Assembly: GCA_016719925.1 (NCBI GenBank)
Contig: JADJYC010000002.1
Coordinates: forward strand, 682,001 to 746,000
DNA length: 64,000 nt
Reading direction: 5' to 3'
DNA from: Crocinitomicaceae bacterium
GTDB taxonomy: Bacteria > Bacteroidota > Bacteroidia > Flavobacteriales_D > Crocinitomicaceae
Both the position numbers and the translations under genes were made by a program. This document shows, piece by piece, positions 9,301-18,161 of this stretch (the stretch's first letter is position 1; each line of letters starts with the position of its first letter). The notes under the pieces are model-generated. The model made no database searches and was not told where the DNA came from. It saw only the letters and a program-made list of their open reading frames with translations.

Positions 9301-9831
9301 TCCTTTATACATGAGGTTTTTGTTGTAAATCTCACGCAGCAGCCACCACACAGACTCCATGTATTTGCTGTCGTAGGTTATGTAGGGGTGTTCCATATCC
9401 ACCCAATATCCCATTTTCAAAGTCAGATCATTCCAGATATCGGTATAGCGCATTACCGCTTCACGGCAGGCTTTGTTGTAATCGTCTACCGAAATTTTAT
9501 GGCCGATATCTTCTTTGGTAATTCCTAATTCTTTTTCTACTTTCAATTCAACCGGCAAGCCGTGTGTATCCCATCCGGCTTTGCGTTTTACCTGATATCC
9601 TTTTAGGGTTTTGTAGCGGCAAAAAATATCTTTGATAGCACGTGACATCACGTGGTGAATACCTGGCAAACCATTGGCAGAAGGTGGTCCTTCAGTAAAC
9701 ACAAAAGTTTTGTTGGCATCACGGGTTTCAATACTTTTCTGAAAGATGTTTTTTTCTTTCCAATAGTTCAAAACTTCTTCAGCCGTTTTTGGTAAATCCA
9801 AACCTTTGTATTCGGTATATTTTGTGCTCAT
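6352..9831 (-). CDS. ileS: Isoleucyl-tRNA synthetase, type 2, with GIHH signature
   Basis: The enzyme charges tRNA-Ile with isoleucine in the cytosol and edits valine. The start chosen is the ATG giving 'MSTKYTEYKGLDLPKTAEEV', the usual N-terminus; the 13 upstream residues are not family-like. Length is 1159 aa, typical of type 2. Visible landmarks are 'GPPSANGLPGIHH' (residues 48-60) in the class I HIGH position, 'GWDTHGLPVE', the CP1 editing-domain motif 'WTTTPWTLPSNTAL', and 'GQKMSKR' near residue 705. The HIGH box reads Gly57-Ile-His-His60, i.e. first and third residues exchanged. A 16-residue insert made of period-7 DNA lies just before WTTTPWT. No break is seen over the full length. Confidence 0.97.
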   Translation of the reverse strand: MSTKYTEYKGLDLPKTAEEVLNYWKEKNIFQKSIETRDANKTFVFTEGPPSANGLPGIHHVMSRAIKDIFCRYKTLKGYQVKRKAGWDTHGLPVELKVEKELGITKEDIGHKISVDDYNKACREAVMRYTDIWNDLTLKMGYWVDMEHPYITYDSKYMESVWWLLREIYNKNLMYKGYTIQPYSPKAGTGLSSHELNQPGCYKDVKDTTCVAMFKVLESQIPNLKFQIPIGGGNTFILAWTTTPWTLPSNTALTVGPKIDYVLVATFNQYTHEKINVILAKNLVAKQFSGKFAAVESAGDLIYAAGDKKIPYFIAGECKGSDLVGIKYEQLLPYAKPYYDAEKAFVVIPGDFVTTEDGTGIVHTAPTFGADDAFVAKQAGVPPMLVLDEHGTPVPLVDLQGKFRKEVSDPIFGLAGEYVKAEYLEGNEAEFELAKQKENLKHIIADLKAYMSVDERITLKLKIENKAFKIEKYEHNYPHCWRTDKPVLYYPLDSWFIKVSDQRERMVELNGTINWKPKSTGEGRFGEWLKNANDWNLSRSRYWGIPIPVWTSEDKSEQICIGSVEQLKTEVDKAVAAGVMKENPLKDFVPGDMSDSNYAKVDLHKNYVDNLILVSASGKPMKRESDLIDVWFDSGAAPYAQFHYPFENKENIDSRKYFPADFIAEGVDQTRGWFYTQHVIGTLVFDSVAYKNVVSNGLVLDKNGQKMSKRLNNTVDPFETLKTFGPDATRWYMVTNAQPWDNLKFDKDGIVESQRKFFGTLYNTYSFFVLYANIDGFSFAEKEIDYRDRPEMDRWILSKLNSLIKTVDDAYADYEPTKAGRAIQEFVGDELSNWYVRLCRRRFWKGSYEADKISAYQTLYRCLETVAILGAPIAPFYLDQLFNDLNKISKRHSVESVHLALIPASNSSEIDLDLEEKMDIAQKVSSMVLSLRKKEQIKVRQPLQRIMVPVLDKDFTRRIEDVKEIILSEVNIKQIELLEDTNGIMVKKIKPNFKTIGKKYGKQMKAITELAKNWTNADIQKIESQNGWNGTIDGAEIVLEMEDFEISTDDIPGWLVASEGRMTVALDVTLTDDLKREGIAREIINRVQNLRKDSGLEVNDRIHLTIDTNDLVKTAIEANREYICNEVLAKEIAFGKLDPSKALNAELEEGETFIGLVKS
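9140..9177 (-). repeat. Heptanucleotide tandem repeat inside ileS
   Basis: On the coding strand about five degenerate seven-base units (TCAAATT, CCAAATC, TCAAATT, CCAAATT, CCAATTG) run in tandem and encode 'SQIPNLKFQIPIGG'. The protein text is low in complexity compared with the conserved flanks. A related period-7 tract lies in the ygiQ gene of this window. Confidence 0.65.
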
Positions 9832-9896
9832 GTAAAATTGTTGGAAGGCGCGAAGATAGGTATTTTCCAACGTTTATTTGTGGTGGGCGCGGGTAT

Positions 9897-9966
9897 CGTT
9901 ATTCGTAGGCGCAGGTATCGTCATTCGTAGGCGTCCCAATGGGACGACCTGCGCCTACGAATAACG
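9897..9966. repeat. Palindromic REP-like element between ileS and purH
   Basis: Two exact 20-bp inverted arms (9897-9916 and 9947-9966, ending GGCGCAGGT / ACCTGCGCC) enclose an inner hairpin CGTCCC-AAT-GGGACG preceded by GTAG. A partial direct copy of the arm, CGTCATTCGTAGGCG, lies at 9919-9933. GTAG followed by an imperfect palindrome is the hallmark of REP sequences mobilised by RAYT transposases. No RAYT gene is in this window. There is no T tract, so a terminator role is unlikely. Confidence 0.7.
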
Positions 9967-10076
9967 CGGGGGTGTGTTTGTATCGGAAAGAAGCCAAATA
10001 ATTAACAAATAGCATCACTTATTAAAAATCCTTGATTTATTGGTGTAACGCTCATCGTAAATCAATCTCAAAATTC

Positions 10077-10084
10077 TACCTTTG
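10077..10084 (+). promoter_or_regulatory. Possible -7 element for purH
   Basis: TACCTTTG matches TAnnTTTG and lies 34 nt before the chosen purH ATG. No TTG box is seen at 19-bp spacing. The element falls inside the longest possible reading frame of purH, which argues for the downstream start. Confidence 0.4.
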
Positions 10085-10118
10085 TCTCCGCAAGGATTTT
10101 CCCCGATTAAAACTGAGA

Positions 10119-11642
10119 ATGGCCGACAAAAAACGAATCAAAAGCGCATTAATTTCTGTATTTGATAAAGACGGATTAGATGCAATTGTAAAACAACTTC
10201 ATGCCTGTGGCGTGACCATTTATTCTACCGGAGGAACTCAGGATTTTATTGAAAAAATGAATATTCCGGTGGAGCGGGTAGAGGATCTGACTTCGTATCC
10301 ATCGATACTTGGAGGGCGTGTAAAAACTTTGCACCCAAAGGTGTTCGGGGGTATTTTAAATCGAAGAGAAAATCAAACAGATCAGCAGCAAATTGCTGAG
10401 TTTGAAATTCCGGAAATTGATTTGGTGATAGTTGATTTGTATCCGTTTGAAAAGACAGTTTCATCTGGCGCATCGCACGAAGACATCATAGAAAAAATTG
10501 ACATCGGAGGAATTTCACTTATTCGCGCTGCAGCAAAAAATTATGATGATGTGGTGATCATTCCATCAAAAGATCAATATGCAGCTTTCTTAAAGCTGAT
10601 GGAGGTTTCAGCAGAGACTTCGTTGGCAGATCGTAAACAATTTGCCAGAGATGCTTTCAATGTTTCTTCGCATTATGATGCGCAGATTTTTAACTATTTT
10701 AATCAGAACGGCGCACCTGTTTTAAAGAAAAGTATTTCTAAAGCAAAAGCGTTGAGATATGGTGAGAATCCTCACCAACAAGGAATTTTCTACGGGGATT
10801 TGGACGCCATGTTTGATGTGCTGCACGGAAAAGAACTTTCTTACAACAACATTCTGGACGTGGATGCGGCAATTAATCTGATGGAAGATTTTAAAAGCGA
10901 TGATCCGACTTTTGGAATTCTGAAACACAATAATGCCTGTGGATTTGCAACACGTAAAACTGTCTGTGAAGCCTATCTGGCCGCGCTTGCCGGTGATCCG
11001 GTATCTGCTTTTGGGGGTATTCTGATTTCAAATAAAAAAATTGATGTTGCCGCGGCAAAAGAGATGAATGAACTGTTTTGTGAAGTGGTAATTGCTCCTG
11101 GTTACGAACCCGCTGCGCTTGAAATTTTAAAAGAGAAAAAGAACAGGGTGATTCTTGTTCAGAAAAATATTGAGTTACCGAAAAAACAAATTCGCACAGC
11201 ACTGAACGGAATATTGGAACAGGATAAAGATTTGATTTCTGAGACGGTTTCAAATTTTGAATCACGCACTAATTCGGTTCCAACTGAAAAGGAAAAAGAA
11301 GATCTGGTTTTTGCAAACAAGCTGGTGAAGCATACAAAATCAAACACCATTGTTCTTGCTAAAAACAAACAATTACTTGCCAGTGGAACCGGTCAGACTT
11401 CAAGAGTTGACGCATTGAGACAGGCAATTCACAAAGCACAATCATTTAATTTTGATTTGAACGGAGCAGTGATGGCATCAGATGCATTTTCCCTTTTCCG
11501 GATTGTGGAGATTGCAAAGAATGCAGGAATAACAGCCGTTGTTCAACCTGGTGGTTCTGTAAAGGATCAACTCTCAATCGATTATTGCAATGCAAACGAA
11601 TTGAGTATGGTTTTTACGGGAAACAGGCACTTCAAACATTAA
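10119..11642 (+). CDS. purH: Bifunctional AICAR formyltransferase / IMP cyclohydrolase
   Basis: It catalyses the last two steps of IMP synthesis. The start is the ATG giving 'MADKKRIKSALISVFDKDGL'; 29 further codons are open upstream but are not family-like and overlap a promoter element. Length is 507 aa, normal for Bacteroidota. The N-terminal MGS-like domain (residues about 1-145) shows 'YSTGGT' and 'GGRVKTLHPKVFGG'. The C-terminal transformylase part shows 'RYGENPHQQG', the substrate motif 'KHNNACGFA' and a final 'GGSVKD'. It precedes mreB by 83 nt, a neighbourhood common in this phylum. Confidence 0.97.
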   Translation: MADKKRIKSALISVFDKDGLDAIVKQLHACGVTIYSTGGTQDFIEKMNIPVERVEDLTSYPSILGGRVKTLHPKVFGGILNRRENQTDQQQIAEFEIPEIDLVIVDLYPFEKTVSSGASHEDIIEKIDIGGISLIRAAAKNYDDVVIIPSKDQYAAFLKLMEVSAETSLADRKQFARDAFNVSSHYDAQIFNYFNQNGAPVLKKSISKAKALRYGENPHQQGIFYGDLDAMFDVLHGKELSYNNILDVDAAINLMEDFKSDDPTFGILKHNNACGFATRKTVCEAYLAALAGDPVSAFGGILISNKKIDVAAAKEMNELFCEVVIAPGYEPAALEILKEKKNRVILVQKNIELPKKQIRTALNGILEQDKDLISETVSNFESRTNSVPTEKEKEDLVFANKLVKHTKSNTIVLAKNKQLLASGTGQTSRVDALRQAIHKAQSFNFDLNGAVMASDAFSLFRIVEIAKNAGITAVVQPGGSVKDQLSIDYCNANELSMVFTGNRHFKH

Positions 11643-11725
11643 TTGAAATAAAATCTTGTAAATACCCGCAATTAGAGTAACTTATAAGAAAATATTGAGT
11701 AAAACAGACAAAGAAAAACTAACCC

Positions 11726-12748
11726 ATGGGTCTATTTGATTTTTTAACGCAGGAAATAGCTATCGACTTAGGAACGGCAAACACACTGATCATCATGAAT
11801 GACAAGGTGGTTGTTGATGAGCCGTCCATTGTTGCAAAAGATATTCAAACCGGTAAAGTGGTTGCAATTGGAAAAGTTGCACAGCAGATGCACGGTAAAA
11901 CACATGCTGATTGAAACAATCCGTCCGCTGAAAGACGGAGTGATTGCAGATTTCGAATCAGCTGAACAGATGATCAGAGGGATGATAAAAATGATTCATA
12001 GCAAGAGAAGACTGATCAGCCCTTCACTGCGTATGGTAATTTGTATTCCTTCCGGTATCACAGAGGTTGAAAAACGTGCGGTTCGAGATTCGGCTGAGCA
12101 TGCCGGTGCAAAAGAGGTGTATATGATTCATGAACCTATGGCTGCTGCAATCGGAATTGGAATAGATGTGGAAGAGCCAATGGGAAATATGATTATTGAT
12201 ATTGGCGGAGGAACATCTGAGATTGCCGTTATTGCGCTGGGAGAATTGTCTGCGACAAATCAATTCGTGTTGCGGGAGATGATTTCACAAGTGATATTGA
12301 AGAGTACATGCGTCGTCAGCACAACATACTGGTTGGTGAACGTACTGCTGAGCAAATAAAAATTGAAGTTGGATCTGCATTAACAGATCTGGGAGACCAG
12401 GCACCGCCACCTTATGCCGTGCGCGGACGAGATTTGATGACGGGAATTCCAAAAGAAATTCTCATTACGTATTCTGAAATTGCTCATGCGCTTGATAAAA
12501 GTATTAGTAAAGTAGAAGAAGCTATTCTGAGTGCATTAGAGATGACTCCGCCGGAGCTTTCTGCGGATATTTATAAAACAGGAATTTATCTTGCCGGTGG
12601 TGGTTCTATGCTGCGCGGATTAGATAAACGAATCTCCATGAAAACAAAATTACCGGTGCACATTGCTGAAGATCCGTTGAGAGCAGTTGCACGGGGGACT
12701 AGTATAGCATTGAAAAATATCGGACGTTTCCAGTTTTTGATGCGTTAA
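11726..12748 (+). CDS. mreB: Rod-shape determining protein MreB (two frame breaks)
   Basis: This actin-like ATPase guides lateral wall synthesis under the inner membrane. The start 'MGLFDFLTQEIAIDLGTANT' is typical, and the phosphate loops 'DLGTANT' and 'DIGGGTSEIAVI' and the C-terminal 'AGGGSMLRGLD' are all present. Two breaks interrupt it. Near 11911 two bases appear lost (GATATTG to GATTG), giving an immediate TGA inside 'THAD-IETIRPLKDGVIADF'. Near 12261 one A is lost from a run between 'SAT' and 'SIRVAGDDF'. Adding three bases gives 1026 nt and 341 aa, the family's length. MreB is essential in most rods, so I read the breaks as sequence errors. Confidence 0.93.
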
Positions 12749-12770
12749 CTTATAGCCGGGATCATGCAGC

Positions 12771-13608
12771 ATGCGGAAACTATTCAAATTCCTTCGCAAA
12801 TTCAGAGATTTTTTAATCTTCTTCGTGCTGCAGGTAATTGTATTGGGCTTCTTTTAATTCGCGCAATTATCATAGGGCGCAGCTTTTTAATTCTTCATCA
12901 GAACTCATTGCGTGGTTTGTGGAGAAAAAACACAACATCACCAAACATTTTGATCTGGAAGAAACCAATGCAAATCTGATGCAGGAACTGGCAGCGATGC
13001 GCACAAAAATGCCTCAGAATTATTATCAGCTTCAGGACCGGATTTTTTACATCAATGATACACTGTACAAACAGCAGTATGAATATGTGCCTGCTGAGGT
13101 AATCAACTCGACCTCTACAAAACGAGACAACTACTTTACCATTAATAAAGGCCGCCTTACAGGAATTAAAGAGGGAATGGGCGTTATGTCCGGTGAAGGA
13201 ATTGTAGGTTTTGTTTTTGATGTAAGCGAGCACTTTTCAATTGTAAAAACAGTTCTCTCAGATAATATCAATATACCGGTTAAGTTGAAAAAAAATAATG
13301 AGCACTGGCTTTTGAAATGGGATGGGAATGACAATGAAATTGCTCAGGTAAATGGAGTAAACAGAGATATTGATATTGCCGTTGGGGACACGGTGGTTAC
13401 ACGTGCAGGAAGAGGAATGTTCCCGTCCGGAATTGCAGTTGGTGTTGTAGATGAATTAATTTCGCAGGATGGAAAACAAACCTGGGATGTAAACATTCGT
13501 CTGGCTACAGATTTTACATCGGTCACCTATGTTTATGTGATTAAAAATTTACTGCAGGAAGAACAAACAGAACTTGAACTAAGATTAGTAAACGAAGGAG
13601 ATGAATAG
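12771..13608 (+). CDS. mreC: Rod-shape determining protein MreC (one frame break)
   Basis: This periplasmic scaffold of the elongasome is anchored by one N-terminal helix. The true N-terminus 'MRKLFKFLRKFRDFLIFFVL' starts at 12771 and is followed by the transmembrane segment. One extra T in the run 12852-12855 shifts the frame just before 'FNSRNYHRAQLFNSSSEL'. Removing it gives 837 nt and 278 aa. The downstream part shows a coiled region ('LEETNANLMQELAAMRTKM') and the MreC beta domain ('GRLTGIKEGMGVMSGEGIVG'). It ends 8 nt inside mreD. Confidence 0.92.
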
Positions 13609-14110
13609 CTGGGTTAAATACAGTTTGAATTTTATTCTCATCATTCTGGTGGAAGGGTTGGTTATTAATCAACTCGATATACATGAATATTTCAATCCGA
13701 TGGTTTACCCGATGTTGATTCTCATGCTTCCATTCGAACTTGGAATTTTACCTACTATTATTATCTCGTTCATACTCGGAATTTCTGTAGATGCTTTCAG
13801 TAATACATTTGGGCTCCACGCATCGTCAGCAATGCTTATCGGATATCTCAGACCAACTATTCTGAATTATATAAAACCCAGAGACGGATTTGACATTTCG
13901 TTATTGCCTTCCATTCAGGATATGGGTGTTTCCTGGTTTTTGGGTTATGCAACTTTGTTTTTGTCAATACATCATCTTTGGTTTTTCAGTCTCGAAATTT
14001 TGAAGTTTGATGTCTTGTTAATTCTTGCTAAAATATTTTGCAGCATGTTGTTTTCACTTGCATTAATCATTTTGTTGCAGTATATTTTGTATACTCCTTC
14101 CAGGAAATGA
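13601..14110 (+). CDS. mreD: Rod-shape determining membrane protein MreD
   Basis: The 169-aa polytopic inner-membrane protein has about five hydrophobic segments, beginning 'YSLNFILIILVEGLVINQL'. The pattern 'LPFELGILPTIIISFILGISVDAF' is typical of Bacteroidota MreD. It overlaps mreC by 8 nt and ends in an ATGA overlap with mrdA, so the elongasome genes are tightly coupled. Confidence 0.93.
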   Translation: MNSWVKYSLNFILIILVEGLVINQLDIHEYFNPMVYPMLILMLPFELGILPTIIISFILGISVDAFSNTFGLHASSAMLIGYLRPTILNYIKPRDGFDISLLPSIQDMGVSWFLGYATLFLSIHHLWFFSLEILKFDVLLILAKIFCSMLFSLALIILLQYILYTPSRK

Positions 14111-15984
14111 ACAATCTGGACAACCGAAAATATGTAATCATCATGATGGTTTTTCTGGTGTCACTCATTTTTGTGACGCGCTTGTTTTACATGCAGGTTA
14201 TTGATGAAAAGTGGAAAGACAGAGCAGCAGAAATTTCTGAAAACAAGGTAATCACCCAACCAGCAAGAGGAGTCGTTTATGACCGCAATAAAGAAAAGCT
14301 GATAAGTAATGTGGTGTATTATGATCTCAGAATAGTTCCTAATCAGGCAGCGGGAATAGACAGTGTTGCGCTTGTTGAATTGCTTGACATTACAATGGAG
14401 GAGTATGTTAAGAAAATGAATGCTGCAAGGAAGTATTCCAAAAGAAAATCATCTGAGCTTGTTACTCAAATTCCGCCGGATGAATTTACACTCATTGCAC
14501 CTGAACTCTATAAGTTTCCGGGCATTTTTGAAGTAGAAAGGACATTACGTGTCTATCCAAAAAAATGCGGCGCACACATTCTTGGATACATGAATGAAGT
14601 CAACAAAGATGACATTGAGAAAAACCCGTATTATAAATCCGGAGATTTTATTGGAAGAATGGGAATTGAGCGGAGTTATGAAGAGGTTCTTCGGGGAAAA
14701 CGTGGCGTAAAATATTATTTGCAGGATGCTATTGGTGTTGAGACAGGAAGATATGAAAATGGAAAATATGATACCCTTGCTGAGCAGGGCAAGAGTATAA
14801 CTCTGGGGGTGGACTGGGAGTTGCAGGAATATGGTGAGATGCTGATGAGAAACAAACTTGGTTGTGTTGTGGCCATTGAGCCGGCAACTGGTGAAATTCT
14901 TGCAATGGTTTCGTCGCCTACGTATGATCCAAATCTTTTGGTGGGCAGAAGATTAGGGGAAAATTATTCTGTACTGCAGAAAGACACATTACTTCCGCTT
15001 TATAACAGGGCGGCCGGCGCAACATATCCTCCAGGTTCTACCTTTAAATTAATTATGGCGCTTGTAGCAATGCAGGAAGGCGTCATAACACCTGAGTCCG
15101 GTTTCCCTTGCAATCAGGGTTTGGTTGGTTGTCACAATCACGGTTCGGCGAGAACGGTTTCAGACGCTGTAAAAATGTCCTGTAATCCGTACTTCTATCA
15201 GATTACAAAACGCATTTTACACCAGGGCAAATCACCTAACGGATTCAAGGATGCCGCCATCGGACAAGATATTTGGGCCAGGTATGTTCAAAGCTTTGGA
15301 ATAGGGACAGATCTGCATGTAGATTTTCCGGGAATTGTTAAAGGATTTGTTCCAAATACCGCTTATTATGATGAGAAGTATAATCAATTCGGCTGGCAGT
15401 TTGAAACAGTTTATTCCAATTCTATTGGTCAGGGAGAAGTTCTGGTAACTTCTATTGAAATGGCTAATCTGGCTGCAATTATTGCAAACAGAGGATATTA
15501 TTATTACCCGCATTTTATTAGAGACATTGAAGGAAGCGGTACACCGGACATTTATCTGCAAAAAAATTACACCATGGTTGATTCACACTATTTTGCTCCC
15601 ATAGTTGATGGTATGTGGCGTGTGGTCAATGAACCGGGTGGTACTGGTGGAAGAGCAAGACTTGATAGCATTGCTGTTTGCGGAAAAACCGGAACAGCTG
15701 AAAACTTCAAAAGAATAAACGGAGTGACGCATCAGATGACAGATCACTCTATCTTTTCTGCATTTGCTCCAATGGAAAAACCACAAATTGCAATTTATGT
15801 TTATTTGGAGAATAGCGGATTTGGTGGAACATGGGCAGCGCCTCTGGCGAGTTTGATGATTGAAAAATATCTGACTGGTGAAGTTGCAGACACAACCAAA
15901 GAAAACAGAATCCTTAATGCCAATCTGATTCCGGACGCAAGTGATATTTTACCACCAAAACAACCGAAGAAAAGACACAGGTGA
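14107..15984 (+). CDS. mrdA: Penicillin-binding protein 2 (elongation transpeptidase)
   Basis: PBP2 crosslinks lateral-wall peptidoglycan with RodA. The start is the ATG overlapping the mreD stop; longer in-frame starts lie inside mreD. Length is 625 aa. An N-terminal membrane anchor ('YVIIMMVFLVSLIFVTRLFY') is followed by the dimerisation region with 'ARGVVYDRN', then the transpeptidase domain with Ser311 in 'GSTFK', 'SCN' at 358-360 and 'KTGT' at 527. All three penicillin-binding motifs are intact. Its TGA overlaps the GTG start of rodA. Confidence 0.96.
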   Translation: MNNLDNRKYVIIMMVFLVSLIFVTRLFYMQVIDEKWKDRAAEISENKVITQPARGVVYDRNKEKLISNVVYYDLRIVPNQAAGIDSVALVELLDITMEEYVKKMNAARKYSKRKSSELVTQIPPDEFTLIAPELYKFPGIFEVERTLRVYPKKCGAHILGYMNEVNKDDIEKNPYYKSGDFIGRMGIERSYEEVLRGKRGVKYYLQDAIGVETGRYENGKYDTLAEQGKSITLGVDWELQEYGEMLMRNKLGCVVAIEPATGEILAMVSSPTYDPNLLVGRRLGENYSVLQKDTLLPLYNRAAGATYPPGSTFKLIMALVAMQEGVITPESGFPCNQGLVGCHNHGSARTVSDAVKMSCNPYFYQITKRILHQGKSPNGFKDAAIGQDIWARYVQSFGIGTDLHVDFPGIVKGFVPNTAYYDEKYNQFGWQFETVYSNSIGQGEVLVTSIEMANLAAIIANRGYYYYPHFIRDIEGSGTPDIYLQKNYTMVDSHYFAPIVDGMWRVVNEPGGTGGRARLDSIAVCGKTGTAENFKRINGVTHQMTDHSIFSAFAPMEKPQIAIYVYLENSGFGGTWAAPLASLMIEKYLTGEVADTTKENRILNANLIPDASDILPPKQPKKRHR

Positions 15985-17352
15985 GAAATCAAAAAGAAAA
16001 TACATTTGGTGACCTTGATAGGACCATGGTTGTCATCTATTTCCTTCTGGTTGGATTAGGTGTGATGAATATTTATTCAGCCGTTTATGATCCTGAACAC
16101 GCCAATTTATTTGATCAGGTAACGCAACATGGAAAACAGATTACTTGGATTGGTGTTTCCCTGTTTTTAGCCTAGCAATTATGTTTCTGGAGACCAGTTT
16201 CATTAAAAAATACGCGTATTGGTTTTATTGGATAACGATAATTTTGCTGATAGCGGTTTTATTTATGCCCGCTGTAAAGGGGGCCAGAGCCTGGTTTGGG
16301 GTTGGGAGTTTTGGAATTCAACCTGCTGAGTTTGCAAAAATTGGTGTTTCGCTTGCGCTGGCTAAATATCTTAGCAGCGGCGATGTGCAGAAAGGCAAAT
16401 CACGTTCTGCCTCAGCTTCTTTCTGGCAGAGCATTGGAACGTTGAGAAATATAGGTCCTGTATTTGCCTTGTTACTGATCCCGGCAACTTTGATTCTGAT
16501 GCAGCCGGATGCCGGAACGTTTATCATTTTCACATCATTTATTCTGGTGCTGTATCGTGAAGGATATGCCGGAAATATTTTACTGTTCATGATAATTGCA
16601 GTGATTATAGCTGTTATTACCCTGATTGTTGCAGACTCGTCTTTTATGATGCCGGGTTTAAAAATCAAGCTCAGTGGTAAAACAGGCATTGTAATCAGTC
16701 TGTTGGTTTTAGGGACGATATTCTATTTTCTGATTCGGTCATTTATATTACCCAGAAATCGTCCACCCCTTTACAGGGCGTTGATTGGAAGTTTGATTGT
16801 GGCTATTGTTTTTGTAAACTTTATTGAAATTGGATATTCCAAAATTCTGATGTCTCACCAGAAAGAAAGAATTGATCTGGTGCTCGGAAAAATTGATGAT
16901 CCTGATGGAAAGGGATACAATATAAACCGGGCAAAAGCATCTATTGGCTCTGGCGGATTTTTTGGAAAAGGCTACATGAAAGCAACTCTTGCCAATGAAA
17001 CACAGGCGCACGTTCCAATGCAAAGCACCGATTTTATTTTTGTACCTGGTCAGAAGAACGTGGATTTATAGGTTCATTTTTCTTAGTAATAATTTACACT
17101 GTTTTGCTATTGAAAATGATCATCATTGCTGAGCGGCAACGGTCAGACTTCACGCGTATTTTTGCCTATTGTGTTACAGGAATTTTCTTTTATCACTTTA
17201 TGATAAACATTGGTATGGCTATTGGTTTAGCTCCGGTTATTGGTATTCCGCTTCCGTTTTTCAGTTACGGAGGTTCTTCCGTCATGTCATTTTCAATACT
17301 GTATTTTATATTACTTAAATTAGACGCTGAGCGCAAGGTGGTGCTGCAATAA
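15981..17352 (+). CDS. rodA: Peptidoglycan glycosyltransferase RodA (two frame breaks)
   Basis: This SEDS-family membrane glycosyltransferase is the partner of PBP2. It starts with GTG overlapping the mrdA stop as GTGA. A single base is missing near 16172 (GCC TAG should read GCC CTA G) and one T is missing in the run 17037-17041. Restoring both gives 1374 nt and 457 aa. Motifs include 'GARAWFGVGSFGIQPAEFAK', 'LLIPATLILMQPDAGT', 'CTWSEERGFIGS' across the second repair, and 'GIPLPFFSYGGSSVMS'. Both breaks are homopolymer or near-homopolymer losses. Confidence 0.93.
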
Positions 17353-17356
17353 TTTT

Positions 17357-18109
17357 ATGAAGGACATTAAACCCGGCATGCAGCTGCTCATGTTACTTGC
17401 AATTTCAGCGTGCTGCATTTTTTTGGGAGGAGCTTTAGGGCAGATTATTCTTTTGTCTTACTACAATGAAGAGGTTCCGCCTATAGGTGAAATCAAACCA
17501 ATGCTGGTTCTTGTTTATTACGGAGTGGCACATGTTTTTGCGCATGTGGTTGTATTCTTTACATTTTTAAGAGTAACAAAATTCAAGTGGTTAGATTTGT
17601 TTCCACCGGTAAAATTTAATTGGATTTATTTATTGGCGTTGCCATTTATTGCGGTGGGCGGACTTTTAATTGTAGGATATTTATCTGAATTAAGTTTGAG
17701 CTTTTTTGAATCACAGGGATATCATAATATTTTACATCAAAAAGAACTTCAGGCGTCAGAAATGATGCCGCTATTGCTGCACAACAATCCGGCTCAATTG
17801 ATTCTGTCTGTTTTTGTCATGGCTGTTTTACCAGCGGTGGGTGAAGAACTAATTTACCGTGGAATTCTCCAGACAAGAATTCAACAGGCTACTGGACATA
17901 CTCATTTTGCAATTGTTATAACTGCTATTATTTTTTCAGCCATGCACTTTCAGCCGGTTGATTTGCTGGCTATTGCTTTTATGGGAATTGTTTTAGGATA
18001 TGTTTTTGTTTACTCTGGTAATATCTGGCTCAGTATTGCTTTGCATTTTATGTTTAATGCCTGGCAGATTATTATGGCTTACGTTATGCCGGAACTCTTT
18101 GCTGAGTAA
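17357..18109 (+). CDS. CPBP-family intramembrane glutamic protease
   Basis: The 250-aa polytopic membrane protein has about six to seven helices. The CPBP/Abi active-site motifs are present: EExxxR in 'GEELIYRG', FxxxH in 'FSAMHF', and HxxxN in 'HFMFN'. Family members are Rce1-like peptidases used in prenyl-protein or bacteriocin handling; the substrate here is unknown. It begins 4 nt after rodA and is probably the last gene of the shape operon transcript. Confidence 0.88.
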   Translation: MKDIKPGMQLLMLLAISACCIFLGGALGQIILLSYYNEEVPPIGEIKPMLVLVYYGVAHVFAHVVVFFTFLRVTKFKWLDLFPPVKFNWIYLLALPFIAVGGLLIVGYLSELSLSFFESQGYHNILHQKELQASEMMPLLLHNNPAQLILSVFVMAVLPAVGEELIYRGILQTRIQQATGHTHFAIVITAIIFSAMHFQPVDLLAIAFMGIVLGYVFVYSGNIWLSIALHFMFNAWQIIMAYVMPELFAE

Positions 18110-18112
18110 AAT

Positions 18113-18143
18113 AAAAAAGCCCCGTACCAGCGGCACAGGGCTT
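18113..18143 (-). terminator. Terminator of the ExbB/ExbD operon
   Basis: The hairpin AAGCCC...GGGCTT has an inner GT-CC/GG-AC stem. On the minus strand it is followed by TTTTTTAT. It lies between convergent genes, the CPBP protease and the last exbD, and may also slow plus-strand transcripts. Confidence 0.75.
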
Positions 18144-18161
18144 ATCAGAAATTTGGTCAGA

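Noticed and set aside
9897..9966. Palindrome as a transcription terminator of ileS or purH
   Set aside because: There is no T tract on either strand, and it lies upstream of both genes, not behind them.
10032..10118. Extended N-terminus of purH
   Set aside because: The extra 29 residues are not family-like and overlap a TAnnTTTG element.
11726..12748. Programmed frameshifting in mreB
   Set aside because: There is no slippery heptamer plus structure at both sites, and the same kind of break occurs in unrelated genes across the window.
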